Source of the DNA: an uncultured Porphyromonadaceae bacterium
GTDB lineage: Bacteria; Bacteroidota; Bacteroidia; Bacteroidales; UBA11471
Direction of reading: 5' to 3'
Assembly (NCBI GenBank): GCA_900542765.1
Contig: UQOX01000011.1
Location: 1-64,000, forward strand
Length of the DNA stretch: 64,000 nucleotides
The translations under genes and the position numbers were made by a program. Of the stretch, positions 34,494-44,217 are shown piece after piece. Position 1 is the first letter of the stretch; every line of letters begins with the position of its first letter. The notes under the pieces are model-generated. The model was not told the origin of the DNA. It worked only from the letters and a program-made list of their open reading frames with translations, and ran no database searches.

Positions 34494-36812
34494 ATGGAAA
34501 ATTTCGATAAAAACAGTGCACTGATAGACTTCGATTTCTCGGGTCTCATCAAGAAATATCTCAAAAACTGGTATCTGTTTGCCATCTCCATCATCGCCTG
34601 CGGAGCCATCACGTTTGCCTACCTTAAAATAAAAAAAGACGTCTATTTGATAAAGGCCGACATACTCATCAGCGAAGAAAGCGGAGGGAACAGCATGCAG
34701 ACAGCCATGCTGAAAAGTTTCTCCTTTGGCAACCTCGTAGGAGGAGGCGGCAAAGTCGATGACGAAATCAACATGGTATCGGCACACTCCACCCTGCGCA
34801 AAGTGGTAAAAAATTTGGGGTTGAACAAGAAACACATACTTCGCCACAGCCTGCTCGAAAAGGAAGAGTTGTATCGGGAATATCCCATCGAAATCTATGC
34901 GGCCCCATCGGTCGAAGACACCCTCAGCACCACCATACAATTCAAAGTGCGCATCGACAAAGAGGGACACATCGTCGTGAAATCCAACAGAGCGCTCAAA
35001 GGACAAGAAGAAGTCAAAAGCGACCGCTTCCCGATGATTGTCCCCACCCGATATGGCAACTTCGTATTCAACAGCACCGAACATTATGTTCCCGGCAAGA
35101 AACTGGCTACCAACATCACCATCTGCGGCTATGACAAGGCGGCCGAGGACGTAAATACCAACACCTTCATCTCCATACCCGAAAGACGTTCCAACCTCAT
35201 TCACCTCGAAACCCACGAGACCGACATCGACCGGGGTAAAGACCTGCTCAATACCATCATCAGAGTATATAACGAACGTGGTATCGACGAGAAAAACCAA
35301 GAGGCCGACCTCAAAGCCCAATTTATCGACGAACGCGTGGAACTGGTCATGCAGGACTTGGCCCAAACCGAGAAACAAATCGAAGAGTATAAGAAGAAAA
35401 ACAGCCTCACCGACATAGAGACCGAAGCCAAAATCATTCTCGAACAGAACACCACCTTGAAAGAGAAACAAATCGAACTCGAAGCCCAAAACCAAATGGT
35501 CGAAATCATCGAAGAGTTCCTCCGTCAAGACAAAAACCGCTATTCGCTGATACCTTTCAACCCCAGCCTCTCCGACGAATCTTCGGCAGCCGCCATTCAA
35601 CAATACAACGCCTTGGTGTTGAAAAGAATGGAAATTGCTTTTTCGGCCAAGGGCGACAACAAATCACTGGCCGTACTCAACGAGCAAATCGATGCCACCC
35701 GTGAAAATGTGCTGAGCACCCTCGACGGAATCAAGGAGAGCTTGAACATCTCGCAAAAGACCCTTCTCGCCCAAGAAGACAAATTCGGCGAACGCATCAA
35801 AAACATGCCCACCCAGGAGCGGGAATATATCGACATGCAACGGCAACAGCTCATCAAGCAGGAACTCTTCCTCTTCCTGTTGCAAAAACGGGAAGAGAAT
35901 GCCCTCAACCAATCGATGGCCACCCCCAAAGGGTCTATCGTGAACGAAGCCTACAACATGACCGACCCCATCAGCACGCCCAAAATCATCACCCTGCTCA
36001 TGGGGCTCCTCATCGGAGGCATCATTCCCATCGTCTACCTCTATCTCAAAGATTTGCTGCGCACCAAATTTTCGACCCGCAATGAGCTCGAATCACTTAC
36101 CGCACTGCCGGTTCTCGGAGAAATTTGCACACACAAGAGCAAAGACCGCATCGTCATTCGGGAAGGAGAGAACAGTTCCATTGCAGAGCTTTTCAGGTTG
36201 ATACGCAACAACATACAATTCATGCTCAACGGCGAGAGCAAAGAAAAAGTCATACTTGTCACATCGAGCATCAGCGGCGAAGGGAAATCATTTATCAGCA
36301 GCAACCTTGCCGTCTCGATGGCTCTGCTGGGCAAGCGGGTCTTGCTCATCGGCATGGATATACGCAACCCGCAACTGGGCACCTACCTCAACCTGCACAG
36401 CGCCAAGGGGCTGACCAACTTCCTGGTCGACACCCACACCTCGTTGGCCGACATCACCCTTACCGACGCCATACAGAAGGGTTTGGACATCATCTTGGCG
36501 GGTCCCATACCCCCCAATCCTTCGGAGCTGCTGCTCAGCAAGCGTGTCGATGAACTGTTCATGCAGCTGCGCGAACGTTATGACTACATCATCATCGACT
36601 CGGCTCCGGTGAGCATGGTGGCCGACACATTCAGCCTCACCCGCATCGCCGACACGACCGTGTATGTGTGCCGCGCCAACTACACCAAGAAAGAATATAT
36701 CCGTTATGTCAACCGCATTGCGGCCGAAAAACGATTGGGGAAAGTCTCGATTATCCTCAACGGCACCGAGGCTCAACAAGGGTATGGCTACGGAAGAAAG
36801 GCAAAAGGATAA
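34494..36812 (+). CDS. Wzc-type chain-length regulator and tyrosine autokinase
   Basis: A 772-residue inner-membrane protein. It has a Wzz-like domain between a transmembrane helix at about 27-47 and a second at about 500-520, a long periplasmic coiled coil (about 250-430, many E/K/Q), and a cytoplasmic BY-kinase domain: Walker A GEGKS at residues 595-599, Walker A' LLIGMDIRNPQ and Walker B YIIIDSAPV. The C-terminal tail has only two tyrosines (GYGYGRKAKG), far fewer than the tyrosine cluster of E. coli Wzc. It controls polymer length and export, cycling between phosphorylated and unphosphorylated forms; the phosphatase is probably the CpsB-type protein at 44218-44958. Confidence 0.94.
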   Translation: MENFDKNSALIDFDFSGLIKKYLKNWYLFAISIIACGAITFAYLKIKKDVYLIKADILISEESGGNSMQTAMLKSFSFGNLVGGGGKVDDEINMVSAHSTLRKVVKNLGLNKKHILRHSLLEKEELYREYPIEIYAAPSVEDTLSTTIQFKVRIDKEGHIVVKSNRALKGQEEVKSDRFPMIVPTRYGNFVFNSTEHYVPGKKLATNITICGYDKAAEDVNTNTFISIPERRSNLIHLETHETDIDRGKDLLNTIIRVYNERGIDEKNQEADLKAQFIDERVELVMQDLAQTEKQIEEYKKKNSLTDIETEAKIILEQNTTLKEKQIELEAQNQMVEIIEEFLRQDKNRYSLIPFNPSLSDESSAAAIQQYNALVLKRMEIAFSAKGDNKSLAVLNEQIDATRENVLSTLDGIKESLNISQKTLLAQEDKFGERIKNMPTQEREYIDMQRQQLIKQELFLFLLQKREENALNQSMATPKGSIVNEAYNMTDPISTPKIITLLMGLLIGGIIPIVYLYLKDLLRTKFSTRNELESLTALPVLGEICTHKSKDRIVIREGENSSIAELFRLIRNNIQFMLNGESKEKVILVTSSISGEGKSFISSNLAVSMALLGKRVLLIGMDIRNPQLGTYLNLHSAKGLTNFLVDTHTSLADITLTDAIQKGLDIILAGPIPPNPSELLLSKRVDELFMQLRERYDYIIIDSAPVSMVADTFSLTRIADTTVYVCRANYTKKEYIRYVNRIAAEKRLGKVSIILNGTEAQQGYGYGRKAKG

Positions 36813-36975
36813 ACGCGGAATTTTCGGTATTATCCCTGTCGCACACTTGTCCGTCCTATTTCTCAAAGGAAAGGGCCGACGACAACGCGGCACACATATA
36901 CCCTCGACAATATCGCACGCCGATACAAGAGCCGGGGAAACGAGGTTAGCCTAATTTCGGAAAGACAGAACAAGA

Positions 36976-38421
36976 ATGATTACCGACCTGTATACACCCA
37001 CCGTAAAACGCGACGATTCGGAGAAAGAGCCCTTGCAGCTCTTTCCCCAAGAGTTGTTCTCGGCATTCATTTTCTTGATTACCCTCACTCTTTTGGGATT
37101 GGAATGTCCCGTCGCCTACCTGCTGTTGCCGGTCGTGCTTTTCTCTACCTTTTTGCGCAACCGCTACGACTTCCTCATACAATTCACCATTTTGTGCGGT
37201 AGCTATGGGTTCTTTGACGAGAGTGAGACATTCCCGTTCAAGTGGATGGACATTGCGCTCCTACTGTCGATAATCACCATTGTGATATACCGCCGCGACA
37301 AAACGCTGAACAAGTTGCTGCTCTTTACGGGAGGGTATTTTGCCGTTCTCTTCGCACTGGCCCTGCTAAGTAGCGAGTCACTCATGATACAGATACGCCG
37401 CATGCGGGAATACTGGGGTATCATTTACTTCATGTTCCCGCTGCTGATTTTCGCCCGGGAAGATTTCGACATCAAAATTTTCTACCGCAAAATCATCACT
37501 TACGCCTATATCATCTGCATCTTCTACATCATCGACGGCCTCATCTTCGGAGGAAATATACTGGTGCCGCGCACCTTTGCCTACTCGGGTTATTACTCGA
37601 CTTACTACAAGTTTTATTGCTACCCGGGCAGTTTCCCCCGCAAATATCCCCCGGGACTTTACCTGCTGGCCCTGTGCATTTTCCCCGTGATGAAATACTA
37701 CTCCCTGCAACTCAAACACATCATCGTATTTCTCCTCGCACTCATCTCTTGTCGCACCTTCACCATCATAGGCGGTATTCTGCTCACGCCCCTGTTCTTC
37801 ACGGGAAGTGTAATGAAAACCTTGAAATACATAGGTATCGGCATTCTCATATTCATTGCCGGCTTCTATGTCGACCGGGCAATCGGCGGCTCTTTGCGCA
37901 TACAACAACTGGTCGAGCAATTCGAGGTATTCAAGAATCCCGACGACCCCGAATTACTGATTAAATTCGGGACGGGACGCATTGCTCAGATTCTTCCCAA
38001 AATAGACCATCTCTTGTATAGAGGCAAACAATATACCGGATTCGGGTTCTTGCATGACGAACTCACGACCGACAATCAATTTATTATCACTAACGAGTTC
38101 TACTCCGACGTCACAAAAAGCGAAGAATCGGTTGCCCGCGTCGAAGTCACACAGATACAGACTATTCTCGATGCCGGACTCATCGGTTTCCTGTTACAAG
38201 CCTTTTACTATTTGGCCATCTATTTTTGGGTGCTCAAACCCTTGCCTTGCAGTCGCTCCTATCTCATCGTGCTGGTAAGTATTTCGATTTTCGGCGTTGG
38301 TGGTTTTGGCGGACTCATTTCGCACCAAAGTTTGCTGCTACTGGGTCTCGCCACAGGTGCCATACTGCTCGCCGCCAAACAAGAAAATGCCCAACGTGAA
38401 ACGTCAAATCTCCCGTCATGA
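36976..38421 (+). CDS. O-antigen/capsule polymerase-like membrane protein (Wzy-like)
   Basis: A 481-residue protein with about eleven predicted transmembrane helices and a soluble loop (about 190-220 and 310-390), the profile of Wzy/O-antigen ligase family proteins. Sequence is weakly conserved in this family, so assignment rests on topology and on the position between wzc and two glycosyltransferases. It would join repeat units on the periplasmic face. The gap of 163 bases after wzc shows no terminator. The stop overlaps the next start by four bases (ATGA). Confidence 0.75.
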   Translation: MITDLYTPTVKRDDSEKEPLQLFPQELFSAFIFLITLTLLGLECPVAYLLLPVVLFSTFLRNRYDFLIQFTILCGSYGFFDESETFPFKWMDIALLLSIITIVIYRRDKTLNKLLLFTGGYFAVLFALALLSSESLMIQIRRMREYWGIIYFMFPLLIFAREDFDIKIFYRKIITYAYIICIFYIIDGLIFGGNILVPRTFAYSGYYSTYYKFYCYPGSFPRKYPPGLYLLALCIFPVMKYYSLQLKHIIVFLLALISCRTFTIIGGILLTPLFFTGSVMKTLKYIGIGILIFIAGFYVDRAIGGSLRIQQLVEQFEVFKNPDDPELLIKFGTGRIAQILPKIDHLLYRGKQYTGFGFLHDELTTDNQFIITNEFYSDVTKSEESVARVEVTQIQTILDAGLIGFLLQAFYYLAIYFWVLKPLPCSRSYLIVLVSISIFGVGGFGGLISHQSLLLLGLATGAILLAAKQENAQRETSNLPS

Positions 38422-39458
38422 AAATCGCACATCTGTTTTACAACCTCAACATAGGCGGGTCAGAGACCATGGTCATCGACATCATGAACCGCCAGGCCGA
38501 AAGCGAAGAGGTGGCTTTGGTCATCATCAACAGAGAAAACGACGCACGGCTTCTGCAAACAATCGATTCCCGCATCAAGAAATACATCATCGGTCGGAAA
38601 CTGGGAGCCAAAAACCCATACCCCTTTTTCCGGCTCAACGTATTGCTCTACCGCCTGAGCCCCGATGTCGTGCACATACACAACCACCACATCATGCCGG
38701 CTCTTGTCCGGCTGAAAAAAGCCAGATACTTCTTCACGGCACACACCAATGGCATTGACATTATGCAACAGAAGCGGTTCGACAAGATATTTTCCATCTC
38801 GGAATATGTAGCGCAAGACATTCAACAGCGCTATCATCGACCGTCGGAAGTCATATACAACGGCATAAAAACCACCGACATCACGGTCAAGACCGGCAAC
38901 GAAGAGACGCCCAGGTTCCGCATGGTGCAAATCGGGAGGCAACAAATGCACCAAAAGGGTCAGGACCTCTTATTGAGAGCCCTGCACCTGCTCATACATC
39001 GGCACCACCTCACCGATTGGTCGGCCGACCTCATCGGCGACGGGCCCGATACCGACGAGCTGAAACGTCTTGCCTGTGAACTCGGGCTCGAAAACCAGGT
39101 GACTTTCTTGGGCGCCCGCGACCGGAAATATATCTACCGGCACCTGCATGAGTACCAACTGCTCGTGCACCCCTCCCGGCAAGAAGGTTTCGGGCTCACC
39201 ATTGCCGAAGCCGTTTGCGCCGGCGTTCCCGTACTCATACCCGACATACCGGGCCCCATGGAAATCATCGATGGAGGAAAATACGGGACCTCCTTCGAAA
39301 CGGGAAACGCCGAGATGTGTGCCGAAAAAATAGCCGCAATCATGCAACACTATCCCGAATACTTGGCAAAGGCATATCCGGCCCGGGAATTCGCCCTTAG
39401 CCATTTCGACATCGCCACCACGGCACAGAATTACATCAAAGCCTACCAAACTCCCTGA
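38418..39458 (+). CDS. GT4 glycosyltransferase
   Basis: A 346-residue cytoplasmic GT-B enzyme. It begins KIAHLFYNLNIGGSETMVID, the GT4 acceptor-side glycine loop, and carries the donor-side motif RQEGFGLTIAEAVCAGVPV (EX7E-type) near residues 253-275, then IPGPMEIIDGGKYGT. It adds a sugar to the repeat unit of the polysaccharide. The donor and linkage cannot be told. It is coupled to the polymerase gene by a four-base overlap and lies 30 bases before the next GT4 gene. Confidence 0.9.
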   Translation: MKIAHLFYNLNIGGSETMVIDIMNRQAESEEVALVIINRENDARLLQTIDSRIKKYIIGRKLGAKNPYPFFRLNVLLYRLSPDVVHIHNHHIMPALVRLKKARYFFTAHTNGIDIMQQKRFDKIFSISEYVAQDIQQRYHRPSEVIYNGIKTTDITVKTGNEETPRFRMVQIGRQQMHQKGQDLLLRALHLLIHRHHLTDWSADLIGDGPDTDELKRLACELGLENQVTFLGARDRKYIYRHLHEYQLLVHPSRQEGFGLTIAEAVCAGVPVLIPDIPGPMEIIDGGKYGTSFETGNAEMCAEKIAAIMQHYPEYLAKAYPAREFALSHFDIATTAQNYIKAYQTP

Positions 39459-39488
39459 CACACCATAACTACCCCACACCTTCCTACC

Positions 39489-40538
39489 ATGATTCCCAAT
39501 ACCATAGCAAAACACATCGTGACGATGGGCGTCGACTACCACAATCCCAAAGGGGGAATTGCCCAAGTGCTGTATGCCTATGCCCAGATTTTCGAGACCT
39601 TCCGGTTTATCCCGACCAGTAACAGCAAGCATTTTCTGGCAAGGCAACTCACGGGATTGTCGGCCGCCGTGAAACTTTTCGTCTTACTCCTGCGGAAGCA
39701 GGTCAAAATCGTGCATCTTCACTGCGCCAGCGGGAAATCGTTTTACCGCAAAAGCCTTTATATTTCCATTTGCCGGCTTTTCGACGTGAAGATTCTCTGC
39801 CACATGCACAGCGGACACTTCGTCCACTTCATCAACACCTGCCCGAAGTTTATCCGGCGCACCCTGCTCAAATGCGATTCGCTCATCGTGCTGAGTGAAT
39901 CCTGGAAAGATTTTTATCACAACCTCGGCTGTCCCCACATCGACATCATCGACAACATCATACTGCCCCCGCAAAAGGTGGGCGAAAAAAAAGACGACGG
40001 GCTGCTGCATCTCGTATTCCTGGGAAACCTCACCCGACAAAAAGGGTTCTATGATTTGTTGCAGGCTCTGGGCAAACACAAAGACTCATTATCGGGAAAA
40101 GTAAAGTTACATATCGGCGGACTGGGCGACATGCAAGCCTTCGAGCAAGAGACCGAGCGATGGCAAATTGCCGACATGCTCGACTATCACGGGTTCGTGG
40201 CAGGCGAAGAAAAATACCGGTTGTTCACGTTCGGAGATGTATATGTGCTCCCCTCCTACTTCGAGGGAATGCCCATATCGATTCTCGAAGCCATGTCATA
40301 CGGCATGCCCATATTGGCCTCCCGCGCCGGATCGATACCCGAAATCATCGCCGAGGGGGTGACCGGCCGGCTAATCGACGCCGGAGACATCGATGGTATT
40401 GCCACTGCGATACAATGGTTTATCGACCACCCCGAAGCACGCGCCACGATGTCTCACGCAGCCGAAGAAATGAGCAAGAAATATTTCCCCGAAAACATCG
40501 AACGCGAACTGACCGAACTTTATTCCCGCTACTTGTAA
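39489..40538 (+). CDS. GT4 glycosyltransferase
   Basis: A 349-residue GT-B enzyme with an N-terminal acceptor domain (HIVTMGVDYHNPKGGIAQVLY) and donor-domain motifs HLVFLGNLTRQKGFYDLL and YFEGMPISILEAMSYGMPI near residues 258-276, then AGSIPEIIAEGVTGRLI. It probably adds another sugar of the same repeat unit. It is transcribed with the preceding GT4 gene; a new promoter appears between it and the WecG-type gene. Confidence 0.9.
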   Translation: MIPNTIAKHIVTMGVDYHNPKGGIAQVLYAYAQIFETFRFIPTSNSKHFLARQLTGLSAAVKLFVLLLRKQVKIVHLHCASGKSFYRKSLYISICRLFDVKILCHMHSGHFVHFINTCPKFIRRTLLKCDSLIVLSESWKDFYHNLGCPHIDIIDNIILPPQKVGEKKDDGLLHLVFLGNLTRQKGFYDLLQALGKHKDSLSGKVKLHIGGLGDMQAFEQETERWQIADMLDYHGFVAGEEKYRLFTFGDVYVLPSYFEGMPISILEAMSYGMPILASRAGSIPEIIAEGVTGRLIDAGDIDGIATAIQWFIDHPEARATMSHAAEEMSKKYFPENIERELTELYSRYL

Positions 40539-40630
40539 ATGCGGGCGGTTGTGACTTTCAAAATGTTACGACCATGCATTAAAAAAGCAAGAAAGCAGAA
40601 GTTACTATTGACATTTTTCCTACTCTCGTT

Positions 40631-40662
40631 CTTGCATCACCGAAACAATTTTGTTACCTTTG
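40631..40662 (+). promoter_or_regulatory. Promoter for the WecG/TagA-type gene
   Basis: CTTG (40631-40634), 20 bases, TACCTTTG (40655-40662), 67 bases before the start codon at 40729. The 190-base gap otherwise shows nothing. Confidence 0.55.
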
Positions 40663-40728
40663 GAAATATGAAACGGAACTCTTGCTCCGTGGACTTTTTA
40701 CCATAAAAACACACTGAGAAACAAACGA

Positions 40729-41424
40729 ATGGAAAAATTTTCGATGAACGGAATAGAGGTATATCCTTTCGTTTCCGAAGAACAACTCATAACTCACGCC
40801 GACAACCACAAAGGCATTTTAGTAGCCGTCAATGCCGAGAAAGTCGTCAAAGCCTCTGACCGCCTGCGACGAATCATCAACAGCAACATCGGCTACTGCG
40901 ACGGAATGGGCGCCGTAAAAGCGGCGCAGAAAAAAGGATTTGAAAAGGTCGTCAGACTTCCCGGCTGTGAATTGTGGCTGAAAATCATCGCCGCTCACCC
41001 GTCGGCAACCTTCTACCTGATAGGCTCGACCGACGAAGTCATCGAGGCCACCGTCGGCAAATTGCGAAAAGACTTCCCCGCCATACACATCGCCGGGTAC
41101 CGCAACGGATTTTTCAAAGACGACACCGAAAAAGCCCAGTTACTCGACGTCATCGCGGAGAAGAAACCCGACTATGTATTCGTGGCGATGGGCTCCCCGC
41201 GCCAGGAATATCTCATGGAAGAGATGCTGAACGTGCACAAGGCCGTTTATCAAGGCTTGGGCGGTAGTTTTGACTTGTATGTGGGCAACTTCAAACGGGC
41301 TCCGAAACTGCTGCAACGCATCAACTGCGAATGGCTGTGGCGGTTTATCGCCCAACCGGCCCGCATCACCCGCATCGGGCCGTATGTGAGATTTGCCCTG
41401 CGCCTCTACACCAACCGGTTGTAA
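40729..41424 (+). CDS. WecG/TagA/CpsF-family glycosyltransferase (GT26)
   Basis: A 231-residue protein with the family's motifs NAEKVVKASD, GYCDGMGAVKAAQKKG, LIGSTDEVIEATV, VAMGSPRQEYLMEE and GLGGSFDLYVG, ending WLWRFIAQPARITRIG. Members add ManNAc, ManNAcA or related sugars to a lipid-linked GlcNAc, usually the second sugar of a repeat unit or wall polymer. Here it probably adds a sugar early in repeat-unit assembly. It has its own promoter and is followed by another promoter before the lipocalin-like gene. Confidence 0.92.
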   Translation: MEKFSMNGIEVYPFVSEEQLITHADNHKGILVAVNAEKVVKASDRLRRIINSNIGYCDGMGAVKAAQKKGFEKVVRLPGCELWLKIIAAHPSATFYLIGSTDEVIEATVGKLRKDFPAIHIAGYRNGFFKDDTEKAQLLDVIAEKKPDYVFVAMGSPRQEYLMEEMLNVHKAVYQGLGGSFDLYVGNFKRAPKLLQRINCEWLWRFIAQPARITRIGPYVRFALRLYTNRL

Positions 41425-41501
41425 TTTTTCACGACCACCGCATGAGGGACATTCGCCGCAGGAATGCAACGATTCTGTACCGAAGTATAGAAACATATCA
41501 T

Positions 41502-41509
41502 TACCTTTG
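41502..41509 (+). promoter_or_regulatory. Promoter -7 element for the lipocalin-like and wzi genes
   Basis: TACCTTTG, 83 bases before the start codon at 41592. A TTTG element at the usual spacing is not clear. Confidence 0.5.
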
Positions 41510-41591
41510 CAGCGACTCTTGTTTTTCGTGCCTCACGGGGTGAGCCACTTCTCCCCAGAAAACACCGGGCACACAAATAACGAAGTGTGAT

Positions 41592-42020
41592 ATGAAATTT
41601 GACAAACAGCTCACCTCCTACATTTTGTTTATACTGGGTGCGCTCTTGCTGATACTCGGGTTGTCGAGTTGCCAAAAAAGCGAAGAAGACAAACTCTACG
41701 GCCGTTGGCAATTCCGGGATTGTGAATATCCGACAGGAGAGACCTTTACCAACGACTCCATTTATTACTGTTTCGACCGTGGCGTGTTTGAATTGCAAAA
41801 GCGCAACGTCGGCAACGGCAGCAACCGGCTGTTCGGGCTATACACCGTTGCGGGCGATTCCCTGTCGATAACCTTCCCCTCGGTCAGCCAGTTCAACCTC
41901 AAAGAGGCTCCCTATCACTTCGGCGGGAAAAGCGAAAAGCGATTCCGCATCGACGAGGTCTCACGCCGCAATCTCACCTTGTCGTGCCGTGACACCCTGT
42001 ACTTCTTCCATAAATTTTAG
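41592..42020 (+). CDS. Lipocalin-like small lipoprotein
   Basis: A 142-residue lipoprotein. The signal (YILFILGALLLILGLSSC, Cys at about residue 27) is followed by a lipocalin-like start (DKLYGRWQFRDCEYPTGE) and beta strands (RLFGLYTVAGDSLSITFP) to a short C-terminus. The function is unknown; such lipoproteins accompany polysaccharide genes in some Bacteroidota. It lies five bases ahead of wzi and is certainly co-transcribed with it, so a role in polysaccharide surface assembly is an inference from context. Confidence 0.78.
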   Translation: MKFDKQLTSYILFILGALLLILGLSSCQKSEEDKLYGRWQFRDCEYPTGETFTNDSIYYCFDRGVFELQKRNVGNGSNRLFGLYTVAGDSLSITFPSVSQFNLKEAPYHFGGKSEKRFRIDEVSRRNLTLSCRDTLYFFHKF

Positions 42021-42025
42021 TCGCC

Positions 42026-43489
42026 ATGACACGGTTCCGTTCTTTCCTTCTCGCGCTGACCCTGGCTTTCGCCTTCCACCCGCTTTGCGGACAGCCTCAA
42101 AAGATAAAACTCGATTACAGTGTCGAAGCCAACATCATAGCCGGCGGTGGCGAATACACCCCGTTCTACCTCATGAACAACCGGGGCGGGACCGTATCGT
42201 TCACGCCCAATACCGGTTATCTGCGGGCTGCGGTCATTCAGGACATCGACACCTCACGCCGTTTCTCCTATGGATTCGGACTCGACGCCATGACCTCCTA
42301 CAACGACGACATACCGGGTTATGTGCAACAGGCTTATGCCGAGTTGCGGTTTCTGGCACTCGGCCTCATGGTGGGCAGCAAAGAAGAATATTCCCTGCTG
42401 TGGGACAAGGCATTGAGCAGCGGCGGTTGGGTGTGGAGCGGAAACAGCCGCCCCATACCTCAGGTGCGTGTGGGGATTCCCGACTTTGTCAATTTCCCGT
42501 GGACCCACGGAACGGTACAAATCAAGGGAGAACTCGCCTACGGACGCTTCGTCGATGACAAATACCAATACCAGACACACGGAGCCGGCCAAAACTACAC
42601 CCGGGGACTGCTCTACCACCGCAAGTACTTGCTGTTACGTTTCGGGAAAACGAGCAAACGTTACTACGGCATCGTGGGCATCGACATGGCTGCCCAGTTC
42701 GGCGGGAAGACTTATAGAAACAATAAGATAGTCTGTGATTTCCCCAATGACATCATACAATATTTCAAGGTATTCGTGCCACTGGCCGGCGGCGAAGATT
42801 CCCCAGGTATCGACCAGGTGAATGTAACGGGCAACCACCTCGGCTCCTACCTTTTTGCCGTGGGTACCCGACAAAAGAACTGGGAGGGACGCATCTACCA
42901 CGAACACCCGTTCGACGACCATTCGGGCATGATATTCCGCAACAAGTTCGACGGTCTTTGGGGCATCGAGTACCGCAGCAAACAAGCCTATCCCATTGTA
43001 GGTGGCGTGGTGGTGGAGTTTCTCGAAACCCGCGACCAAAGCGGGCCTTTCCTGTATGACAAGACACAACAGATACCTATACAAGTAAGTGCCGGCGACT
43101 GGTATTATGGGCATGCCGTCTACAACGGCTGGGTACACCGCGGCCACACGATAGGCAATCCTCTCCTACTCTCGCCCGGCTACAACGGCGACGGCTACCT
43201 GGGATTCAAGAGTTCACGCGTAGAAGCACTGCACATAGGCATCGACGGGTACATAACCCGAGAATTCGACTACCGTTTCTTAGCCTCCCTGCAACGAGGT
43301 TGGGGTAACCCGTATGTGCCCTATGTAAAAATGGAAAAAGGATTCTCGGGATTGCTCGAAGTCCATTATGCGCCAAAGGCATTGAAGGGTTGGCGATTTG
43401 GTCTCAGTGCGGCAGCCGACGGCGGGACATTGGTCGGCAACAACTGGGCCTTGCAAATCGGGGTACGCAAGTCGGGGCGCCTGTTCTGA
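42026..43489 (+). CDS. Wzi-family capsule assembly outer-membrane protein
   Basis: A 487-residue protein with a signal peptide (MTRFRSFLLALTLAFAFHPLCG) and a series of beta strands ending in GNNWALQIGVRKSGRLF with a terminal Phe. Strand-rich stretches such as FSYGFGLDAMTSYN, VQQAYAELRFLALGLMVGSKEE and WGIEYRSKQAYPIVGGVVVEFL are those of Bacteroidota Wzi proteins, 18-stranded barrels that hold capsule at the cell surface. It follows the lipocalin-like gene by five bases and is followed by a terminator shared with rpmE2. Confidence 0.9.
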   Translation: MTRFRSFLLALTLAFAFHPLCGQPQKIKLDYSVEANIIAGGGEYTPFYLMNNRGGTVSFTPNTGYLRAAVIQDIDTSRRFSYGFGLDAMTSYNDDIPGYVQQAYAELRFLALGLMVGSKEEYSLLWDKALSSGGWVWSGNSRPIPQVRVGIPDFVNFPWTHGTVQIKGELAYGRFVDDKYQYQTHGAGQNYTRGLLYHRKYLLLRFGKTSKRYYGIVGIDMAAQFGGKTYRNNKIVCDFPNDIIQYFKVFVPLAGGEDSPGIDQVNVTGNHLGSYLFAVGTRQKNWEGRIYHEHPFDDHSGMIFRNKFDGLWGIEYRSKQAYPIVGGVVVEFLETRDQSGPFLYDKTQQIPIQVSAGDWYYGHAVYNGWVHRGHTIGNPLLLSPGYNGDGYLGFKSSRVEALHIGIDGYITREFDYRFLASLQRGWGNPYVPYVKMEKGFSGLLEVHYAPKALKGWRFGLSAAADGGTLVGNNWALQIGVRKSGRLF

Positions 43490-43570
43490 AAAAAGAGCCC
43501 CCGGTCTACCCCGACAACATTTCACTCCCCCAAGAAGCGGACACACGCTTTCTCATCAAAGCCGACAATG

Positions 43571-43618
43571 AAAAAAGAAGCGGGGCGAAACTTTTCGGTT
43601 TTGCCCCGCTTCTTTTTT
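43571..43618. terminator. Bidirectional terminator between wzi and rpmE2
   Basis: A long stem (about 43572-43591 with 43598-43617, one mismatch) flanked by A6 and T7 runs, stopping both wzi and the convergent rpmE2. Confidence 0.9.
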
Positions 43619-43631
43619 TGGTAAGAACAGA

Positions 43632-43895
43632 TTATTTTTGTTTGTTTTTCATGTGTTTTGCATAACGGCTCATGAACTTGTCTACGCGACCAGCCGTGTC
43701 GACCAGTTTCTGTTTACCGGTGAAGAAGGGGTGTGAAGAACTGGTGATTTCAAGTTTTACCAACGGATAGGTTACACCGTCAATCTCGATAGTGTCTTTG
43801 GCAGCTACCGTGGAACGGGTAATAAAAATCTCATCGTTCGACATGTCTTTGAATACTACCGGACGATAATTCTCGGGGTGAATTCCTTTTTTCAT
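43632..43895 (-). CDS. rpmE2: 50S ribosomal protein L31, type B
   Basis: An 87-residue protein: [17 protein letters not shown], then [22 protein letters not shown], ending [10 protein letters not shown]. It lacks the CxxC zinc motif of type A L31, so it is the zinc-independent type B. The start at 43895 is chosen over the longer frame (43925) by family alignment. It sits on the minus strand between wzi and the cpsB-type gene, with its own promoter and terminator, so it is a separate unit within the polysaccharide region. Confidence 0.96.
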   Translation of the reverse strand: MKKGIHPENYRPVVFKDMSNDEIFITRSTVAAKDTIEIDGVTYPLVKLEITSSSHPFFTGKQKLVDTAGRVDKFMSRYAKHMKNKQK

Positions 43896-43965
43896 TGTAT
43901 ATCTTTTTATATATTTACAAATCAAAGCACGGTGGTAAAACGTGCGTATTTTTTATAATGGCTTG

Positions 43966-43995
43966 CAAATGTACGCATAACTTTTGATTTACAAA
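43966..43995 (-). promoter_or_regulatory. Promoter for rpmE2
   Basis: On the minus strand: TTTG (43992-43995), 18 bases, TACATTTG (43966-43973), 70 bases before the rpmE2 start. Confidence 0.55.
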
Positions 43996-44114
43996 AATAT
44001 TTTTCTTCTTTTTACAGAAAAGCCGCCACCCATGTATTGATACTATTGCTTTGGCAAGCCGTAGAACCGACATGTCGAAAGGCTTTAAAAAGAAAACACC
44101 ACCGGCCACACGAA

Positions 44115-44189
44115 TTTGTTTCGGTACCACTTTTGTATTACCTTTGTATATGATTTCAGGGGGTTAAGTGTGTCGATAACATATCTTTG
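44115..44189 (+). promoter_or_regulatory. Two promoter elements for the cpsB-type gene
   Basis: A complete promoter: TTTG (44115-44118), 20 bases, TACCTTTG (44139-44146). A second -7 element, TATCTTTG, is at 44182-44189, 28 bases before the start codon at 44218, without a clear -33. The 322-base gap 43896-44217 holds only this and the rpmE2 promoter. Confidence 0.6.
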
Positions 44190-44217
44190 CCCCAAGCCAA
44201 AACCAAACGACTATCTC

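Noticed and set aside
34464..35603. 379-residue minus-strand open frame opposite wzc
   Set aside because: Its long acidic and hydrophobic runs are the mirror of the wzc coiled-coil codons.
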